Shown here piece by piece: positions 49,593-55,999 of a stretch of 55,999 nucleotides of DNA. A program made the position numbers and the translations under genes. The stretch is from Pelargonium cotyledonis. Its lineage: Eukaryota; Streptophyta; Magnoliopsida; Geraniales; Geraniaceae. The notes below the pieces were generated by a model. It saw only the letters and a program-made list of their open reading frames with translations. It had not been told where the DNA came from and ran no database searches. Positions within the stretch are counted from its first letter, which is position 1. Each line of letters begins with the position of its first letter. The stretch is taken from NCBI GenBank assembly GCA_036897625.1, contig JAYMTA010000046.1, forward strand, positions 1 to 55,999, given 5' to 3'.

Positions 49593-50525
49593 ATGATGCA
49601 TGATTCGATTGTGATTCCTGCTTGCTTTTCGCCTGTTGAGACCCTAGATGATCATGACCCAGCTGCGATCACCAGGTCAGGCCAGAGTGTGTTCATGTCA
49701 GTGTATCAAACAAAGCTTGCAGGTAAGTGCCGTCTGATTACAATCACATGGTGCAAGAATCTGTTGCTGCATGGCCTATCTCTCTCAGTCCAAGGGCTGG
49801 AGGGAGAGGAGCAGTGTCGATGCAAGGTGGAGCTGAAGCCGTGGTATTTCTGGAGGAAGCAAGGGTCAAAGCATTTCATGGTCGATGGCAGGACAGTTGG
49901 TGTTGTATGGGACCTGAAAGCTGCCAAGTTCAAAGGAGAGACCGCGCCAAGATCAGATTACTATGTTGCCATTGTTTGTGAAGATGAGGTGGTCTTGCTG
50001 GTGGGAGATATGAAGAAAGATGCATACCGTAGGACGGGCTGCAGGCCAGCTCTGATCGAGCCGATGCTGGTGTCAAGGAAGGAGCATGTTCTGGGGAAGA
50101 GGAAGTTCTCAACAAGAGTCAAGTTCGACGAGAAAGGAAGTTTCCATGACATCTCCATTGAGTGCAACAATATTTGCAGCAGCAATAGCAGCAACTCTAG
50201 TGTTGGTGATGATCCAGACATGGAGATAAGGATTGATGGGCATGTAGCTGTTCATGTGAAGCATCTGCAATGGAAGTTTAGAGGTAATGAGTCAATTCAA
50301 GCAAGCAAAACCAGATTGGATGTGTGTTGGGATGTTCATGATTGGCTGTTCAGTTCTGGTTCAAGGCATGGTCTGTTCATATTCAAGCCTGTTTCAAAAT
50401 CTGCACAATTGTTGATTCATGAAGCAGAGGGAGTGAATTGTGATGCACCACAATCAGGGGAGGAGGGTAGTGCAAGTGGGTCATCTGGGTTTTGCTTGTT
50501 TCTATATGCTTGGAAAATTGAATAG
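49593..50525 (+). CDS. DUF868 family protein, intronless, 310 aa
   Basis: The reading frame is one uninterrupted exon of 310 codons ending at TAG, the usual size and structure for this plant-specific family. I chose the ATG at 49593 because the protein then starts MMHDSIVIPACFS, like other members; the frame remains open upstream to an ATG at 49527, but that stretch (MLRFLSVRFLFFF) looks like translated leader. Family hallmarks in order: a short CIYQ-like segment (here SVYQTKLAGKCRLITITW), CKVELKPWYFWRKQGSK, VVWDLKAAKF, YYVAIV then EVVLLVGDMKKDAY, KKEHVFGKR-like SRKEHVLGKRKFSTR, a Ser/Asn-rich insert near residue 203, VKHLQWKFRGNE, VCWDVHDWLF, and a C-terminal LFLYAWKIE. No signal peptide or membrane span is seen. 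The biochemical function of the family is unknown. The gene looks intact. Confidence 0.9.
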   Translation: MMHDSIVIPACFSPVETLDDHDPAAITRSGQSVFMSVYQTKLAGKCRLITITWCKNLLLHGLSLSVQGLEGEEQCRCKVELKPWYFWRKQGSKHFMVDGRTVGVVWDLKAAKFKGETAPRSDYYVAIVCEDEVVLLVGDMKKDAYRRTGCRPALIEPMLVSRKEHVLGKRKFSTRVKFDEKGSFHDISIECNNICSSNSSNSSVGDDPDMEIRIDGHVAVHVKHLQWKFRGNESIQASKTRLDVCWDVHDWLFSSGSRHGLFIFKPVSKSAQLLIHEAEGVNCDAPQSGEEGSASGSSGFCLFLYAWKIE

Positions 50526-52055
50526 ACATGTATGTTTTATAAGAAAATTATAATGATCATCATTTATTGTATCATCATAATATTCTCACACATTGGATTT
50601 TGAAGAGAGAGATGGCAACAGCTAGGATTTGAATAAAAATGGGGCATTATTGGACTACCCAGTATGAACCAGACATAAATGGGCAATAAGCTTTAGCACT
50701 CGCCACCAATACAATAATGTGTTAATTAGTTCAATGTACGAGACTCCTACTATTGTGAATAATCTTGAACATGTGACGATAACAACGTTACTACTACCTC
50801 CACTCGTGAATAAATGAAAAACTGTATGCTTTGCATTATTGCATTGTTTTGATAGGTTGCTAAATCTGGGAAAAGAAAGCTGTTGTTTGCTATGGAAGCA
50901 CCTAACACAGGAGCTTGCACCTACTCTCATGTAATGAAGATGGATTGATAGGAAGTGTTGTTGTTTTGTGCCTAGCTAGTTTCTTCAATTTGAATGAATA
51001 CATAAATATGCAACATCGAAGTGATTGAATCTATTTGTTGTTAGGTCTTTTCAATGGATGAAAATGTGAAAGAATCTTCTCGATTTTCGATTTTCAAAAA
51101 TCTCACTTTTCGAAGCAATAATCAATAATCATTATTTCCTACATATAGATTGAAAATTACGACTACAACAAATAAAAACGAATATGGATCATTTATAAGG
51201 AGATCTCAGTTGCCAATAAGAACTTCACAGTAAACGGTGATATACTTGTAAGTACATACACGAATGTGTTTTCGGTCTTTTGAGTTGTTATCTTCTTCGC
51301 GCTGTTTAGTCCGAAAATAGAGAGTACAGTACGTACATTCTGTATGTATATGAAGCTAATGCATGATCAAGCATTTAATGGATGACAAATACCAAAATAG
51401 GCCATGGAAAGAAAGGGAAGGGCACAAGGGTTGGTCCATAAGACGTGTGGTCATGCGCACGTAGCCTAAAGGCAGGAAACATGTAACAAGAAGAATGCAA
51501 TGGTGCTTGCAAAAATAGGACCAGCGGTGGACCAAAGATGCAAAAAAGCCACTCACTATCTTAGAAGCCAGAAACAGTCCCCTAATAATACGCTACACCA
51601 ATCTCTCACTGTCTTTTGAAAAGCTGTTCAGAAGATAAATTTTGCAATCAGGTACTAAGTGAGAAAAATTAGTGGTCCTTCCCATGACATGCCATTTTCA
51701 ATGTCTGGAAATGAACCATTAACTATTTGTTGGAATATCCACTTGTTGGCCACCACAGGCTAAGAATAGTAGCTCCAATCCTGGAAAGCACAAAGCATCA
51801 GCTGCGAGTGACACGACTAACGCGAGGAGACAGAAAAAGATGTAAAAGATACCAAATCATATTTTACCGAGTAGAATAGGGCTGTAGAAGTCTCGTGTTC
51901 TTTGGTGGATCCATGCCACTGGGCCTGTGTTGTGTATCCATGAGAGAAATAAACTGAACTAAACTGATTCTGCAACCATTAAGTACCATTGATCCACATC
52001 TGTTATGTTACAATAATGTAAATTTCCATACAACAAAATTGCAACCACAAAACTC
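50526..52055. other. Intergenic region between convergent DUF868 and GDSL genes
   Basis: The two genes point towards each other, so this holds both 3' ends. An AATAAA at 50632-50637 lies about 107 bp after the DUF868 stop and could be its polyadenylation signal. Short open frames on either strand show no family motifs. I recognise no transposon here. Confidence 0.5.
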
Positions 52056-55000
52056 TCATAATAAGGGAATTTGTTTGTGACATGATTCAGTGATGGGAAC
52101 CGGAGGGTCTGAGTGGGAGCCGTTGAGAATTTGGCTGGCTACCCACTGATTTGCAGCATCGGAATAGTGCACACTATCCCAACTAATGTAGACTTTAGGG
52201 TCACTGCATGAACCCCCAAAAACTTCGGTTCCATTTACTATTGCCTTCTTCCCACATAGCACATCATGCCCACAACAGAATCCAAGTGGATCAACAAAAC
52301 CTGTAACAGACCCCCAACACCCACAAGTGAAAAATATACACATAAGTTTTTTCACAAGGAGCACTCCAAAAAGTGAACATCCTTATTGCTGCTCCACGTT
52401 TTCTCTTGCTATAAACAGAAAGAAATATGGTGTAGTGAGGCTTACCGTGCTTGCTTGATTCAGAAATCAACGTGTATTTAGCAGTGTATATGTCAACATA
52501 AGTGAGTACTGCATCAGGGAGTTGCAACCTAAGTCGATACACCCTATCCTTAAGTTGCCGGTTGAATTCTTGAGCAACATCGTTCTGAGACTTTATGCAA
52601 CCATTTTGGTCCATATTATCACTCTTTGGAGGAAAATGTATAAGAGAATAAGGCAAGCAGCCAATAGGACCTGTGTTGTGTATCCAAAATGCTCTTGCTC
52701 CTAGTTTGTATAGTTGCTGAAACAGTCAATTCCGATAAATACTATAAGACTTACATTGCACTATCTGTCTATGTCCTGCATAACTAAAATTTAAATACAT
52801 GAAAACTGAGAACAAAACGACTTTTCCCAATCCCTACAGAGGTGGGAGCCTCATGCACTGAGCCACCTTTCTTGTTAAGACTTTACCATGTAACCAAGCA
52901 TTCTCAATGGGAAATATGTTGCTCGTCTCTAACAGTTATTGTTTGAAAGTGTATGCAGAACTAAGTCAAAAGCCAGCTGCAGAATGGGAAGCAGCTGTGA
53001 TGCAAAATTGTGATCCTAATTCTAAACCATTAGCCAGACAGCTTTACTCAACCAAGCTTTCTAGAGGATATAGAGAACTAACTACTAAGCAATAGAGTTT
53101 CTTTGTTGACAATTGACATTGCACTGACATATTTACATAAGAAGTCCACTAGTGTTAAAAGCCAGCAGTAACTGACATGGGTTTATCTTTTTGCCTTGTG
53201 CAATCTAACGTCAGCTGAAAGCTTAAATTACTTTTCTGATTCAGAATTATACAATGAGTACATGATATTGTCTCGACGATCCATTAAGCTTTGCGTGCTT
53301 GTTTGCTTTAGCAACCCATCTTATCTGATAGCCAGAAAGTTGCTGTTGCCAGTGTTTACCCTCTCCATGTGGTCACATCACATGTTCTTCTGTTGGTTAC
53401 GAACTTAGAGGAGTACTAATTTTTATTGAAATAAACTGGATGCCTGGGCATGTAGTAGTAGATCTAGCACAATAGTTCCAAATTCAATCTGTTTGATTCC
53501 TTCATCATATGCTTGTTAGAAGCTATAATGTTGAATTGGAAGACTAGATGAAAACAGATGGTGCACATATACCTGGGACTGTAAAGTGGTAGTAAATTGC
53601 TAAAAGAAATGTAAAAGCAGTACATACCTCCACTGAGTAAGCTAACTGACTGATGATGTAGGGGAAAGATTCTATCAGTTGTTTCTCTGTCATAGATTTA
53701 AGACCAGCATGAAGATCGTTCTGTCCGATATCAATTGTGTATAAAGCCTTGGCAAAGTCATCCGGTCGTGGCAGACTGCTTATGCTGTATAAATTTCTAG
53801 CTGAAAAGAAATGACAACAACATAAGTGCATAAACTCATTGTAGGGATAGTGAGGTTTTGCCCATAACCCATTATATCTATTATTTCAAACCTTCCATGT
53901 GTAGCTCGTTGGTGCGTGCTTTGAATTGTTCAAACTGCGAGAGCTGTATATCAAGGGAGATGGGGCTAAAACCTCCTTCAAATATCCTGGTATCTAATGG
54001 CTGAATTGTAGACCCTCCAGTAGCAAAATTTGCTCCATGTTGAAAGTTTGCCCCAATAGAATCCAAGTATGCACTCAAATAGGGCAATCCCAACTTCTCA
54101 GCTGCAAAGAAAAGGTTCCCGAAACACATAGCACACCCAAAATATTGTAAATAGTGAGCTTGACATACAGTTCAGCAACCACAAAGATTTTTCACCTATT
54201 GTAAAGATATCCCATGTTAGAGAACTAATTCCATTAAATATATACTTCATCCACCTCAAAATGAGCAACCATTTTTGTAATGGTTAAGAATAAGTTAGTT
54301 GGGACTGGACATTCCCTCTTATACCCGCATGTGATATTATTAGTTTATTACAACAAACTATTTTAGGGACATAAATATAATTGGTAATTCATGCACGAAT
54401 AACTAACAAAAAAAAGAAAAGTAGGCACTCATTTTGGGACAACTATTTTTTAGAAAGTGAACATTCATCTTGGGACGGAGGGAGTACTAAAAGCTTCTTA
54501 ATCCAACAATCCAGGGTTCGAACCTAAAGCATTTAGTTGAAATGACCCTCTTATATGATATATAAATAGATTAAAGTGATGGTCATGTATGAATCTCAGG
54601 TGCACCCCGCACAAGGTAAGACGCACGAGTTTGAGCTTTAATCACATGCAAAGTCAAAATGTGCTTGCACGTGAGGGTCATGTTATGAAGTATAAAACTA
54701 TAAATAGCCCTCAACTATCTTCTAAAGATTTTAGTTGAACTAGTACTCATCAAATACTCATTCCCTACCAAAATGAGCGTAGACGATCTGTATACAAAAA
54801 ATTGCCCCAAAATGAGTGTCCATTTACCAACAATATCCTAATATAGGCTAGTTGGACAAGCTATAAGGGGAAAGGTCAAATCATAAACTCATCCTTAATT
54901 TTTACAAAAATTCAAAAGTGGATGCTCATTTTGGGATGGGAAGGGAAGAGCATCACAGTATCACATAACCAACAACTAATTAAGCTGCTTCAATAAATAA

Positions 55001-55436
55001 AATAAAAAAATTGGCAAACCCACAACTCAATTACTGATAATCATGAAAACTAAGCAATCCACAACCAAATCTGTAAATGGGTTTTTAGCTAAACACATTA
55101 CTAAAATGAGCAGAGCAGAAACAGACACTCACCTAAAAAATCAAGCACGACACGCCCATCACTGTAGCGCTCGGAAGGCTTGCCAAAGAAGGTAATGCCA
55201 TTGGGAGAGACAAGGCGGTGAAATGCAGCCGATTTGCCACCCGTATCGGAGTTAGAATCGCCGAAGTTGAAAATTGCCGGGAAGTTACAGCCAGATCGAG
55301 GAAGAGACAAGTTGAGATTGGTTCGTGGTTTCGCAGTGGACATCAAAATCGACAACAAAATAAGCAAGAAGAAGAGAATCGCCATTCCTCTGGACAGGCT
55401 GTTTGAAGGAGCTCTCCATCTTCTAATGGAGTCCAT
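52056..55436 (-). CDS. GDSL esterase/lipase, secreted, five exons, 400 aa
   Basis: Joining five exons on the minus strand (55436-55133, 54101-53892, 53800-53628, 52716-52446, 52300-52056) gives 1203 nt, exactly 401 codons with the stop, using GT-AG junctions and consistent phases (1, 1, 0, 1). The four-intron layout is typical of plant GDSL genes of the ENOD8/fucosidase-like group. A hydrophobic stretch at residues 19-32 is a signal peptide. Block I is FNFGDSNSDTGG with the nucleophile Ser61. Block II lies in GANFATGGST (Gly124 region). Block III is DIGQND with Asn199 for the oxyanion hole. Block V is WDSVH with Asp361 and His364 completing the triad. QLYKLGARAFWIHNTGPIGC and GFCCG are further family segments. 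The product probably acts on ester substrates in the wall or extracellular space; the substrate cannot be told. No break was found. Confidence 0.93.
52717..53627 (-). other. Intron 3 of the GDSL gene
   Basis: This 911-bp interval lies between exons 3 and 4, with GTATGT at the donor and TTTCAG at the acceptor on the minus strand. It contains only short chance open frames. I see no transposon or RNA gene in it. Confidence 0.8.
54245..54484. mobile_element. Stowaway-type MITE (Tc1/mariner-derived), about 240 bp
   Basis: The right end reads CTTGGGACGGAGGGAG followed by TA, and the left end reads TA then CTTCATCCACCTCAAAATGAG. Together these are diverged versions of the Stowaway terminal repeat (CTCCCTCCGTCCC type) flanked by a TA target duplication. 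An internal CTCATTTTGGGAC suggests a partial second terminus or a rearranged copy. Such elements carry no genes and were moved by mariner transposases supplied elsewhere. The left terminus is more worn than the right. Confidence 0.75.
54757..54950. mobile_element. Second, older Stowaway-like MITE, about 194 bp
   Basis: The left end CTCATTCCCTACCAAAATGAG and the right end CTCATTTTGGGATGGGAAGGG form imperfect terminal inverted repeats of the same type as the neighbouring element. TA precedes the left end; the right-hand TA is not preserved. An internal CCCCAAAATGAGTG again looks like a terminus, suggesting nested or scrambled copies. Ends are approximate. Confidence 0.6.
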
Positions 55437-55999
55437 GGACCCTACCCACTACTATCCACTACAGCGTCTTCTCTCAGGCCTTTCGTCGAACACGTTCTCG
55501 TTATTGGGATCAGACCATAATCTGCGAAATGATTTCAGTCCAGTACAAATCTAAATCTACGTTTTTCAGTACACTCAACACAGTACATATTGCATACCAA
55601 AAATATCACTTAGAAAATCAGATCTAAACAAAAAGTTAAGGGAAAAAGGTTATCAAAAACTTTAGGGTTTATTACATTCCCTATCAAGTCTGTAAGTTTA
55701 GTTTAAAGTTGAGAAAAACGTATACTTTTACTTTAAAGTGGAGCAAAATCGTTTCAGCTAAGGACACTCCGTCAAATAGAGTGACAGAAACCGTTAATGA
55801 GATGACATAGATTTTAATTTTATTTTTTAATTAATTTTTTTTATACGTGGTGATGATGTGTATGTTTACGTGGTATTTAAAAAAATAAAATTTAAAACAT
55901 ATATTCAATGACAAGAGTCATCGGTTGATTGGGTTTAATATTATTATATTATTATTTAATATTGTAACTTTACATTTATACCCCTTTAACTTTTAACTT
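55437..55999. other. Upstream region of the GDSL gene, ending in likely dispersed repeat
   Basis: The first roughly 200 bp would hold the GDSL promoter, reading leftwards; no clear TATA box was settled. From about 55660 the texture changes to phrases such as AGGGTTTATTAC, GGACACTCCGTCAAATAG and TACGTGG, followed by AT-rich tracts, as in many plant dispersed repeats. No terminal repeats can be paired because the element, if it is one, runs off the window. Confidence 0.35.

Larger units (their letters stand above)
54102..55132 (-). other. Intron 1 of the GDSL gene, enlarged by two MITEs
   Basis: The 1031-bp interval has a GTGAGT donor and TTTGCAG acceptor on the minus strand. About 430 bp of it is explained by two Stowaway-type elements. 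The stretch between them (about 54487-54756) has no gene I can name. Confidence 0.8.

Noticed and set aside
48681-50221. Several open frames of 60-96 codons overlapping the PP2C remnant and the DUF868 gene
   Set aside because: They are shadows in other frames or on the other strand of the real coding sequence.
55218-55554. Plus-strand open frames opposite GDSL exon 1
   Set aside because: They are antisense shadows of the signal-peptide exon and have no family motifs.

Overview
The window looks like a flowering-plant (probably eudicot) nuclear scaffold made of two very different parts. From about 47.9 kb to the right end it is ordinary plant DNA: a broken PP2C phosphatase remnant, an intronless DUF868 gene, and a complete five-exon GDSL esterase/lipase gene on the minus strand. 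The GDSL gene has canonical GT-AG introns, and two Stowaway-type MITEs sit in its first intron.

From 1 to about 47.9 kb there is a block unlike its flank. I find no protein gene, rRNA or transposon I can recognise in it, and stop codons are dense in all frames. Its dinucleotide use is unusual: TA is abundant while TG and CA are scarce, the opposite of the flank. In hand counts, 17041-17340 has 41 TA, 4 TG and 11 CA; 50881-51180 has 21 TA, 25 TG and 18 CA.

Scattered through the block are one structurally perfect tRNA-Trp(CCA) gene of plastid/plant-mitochondrial type (21374-21447) and about a dozen degraded tRNA-like sequences on both strands. These resemble Trp (three more), Phe, Asn, Gln/Ser, Lys, Arg and Tyr tRNAs, mostly of organelle type. 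At least two short patches (about 31.8-32.3 kb and 40.2-40.33 kb) are richer in TG.

The origin of the block is unresolved. The main readings are very old or rapidly mutated organelle-derived DNA, an assembly join to a foreign or organellar replicon, or an undescribed tRNA-carrying element. The block stops within about 0.5 kb of a PP2C gene that has lost its 5' part, so the edge may be an insertion or join point. A 45-bp imperfect direct repeat lies just at this edge.

The three host genes have no evident shared pathway. They are ordinary neighbours: a clade-B-like PP2C pseudogene (+), a plant-specific DUF868 protein (+), and a secreted GDSL hydrolase (-).
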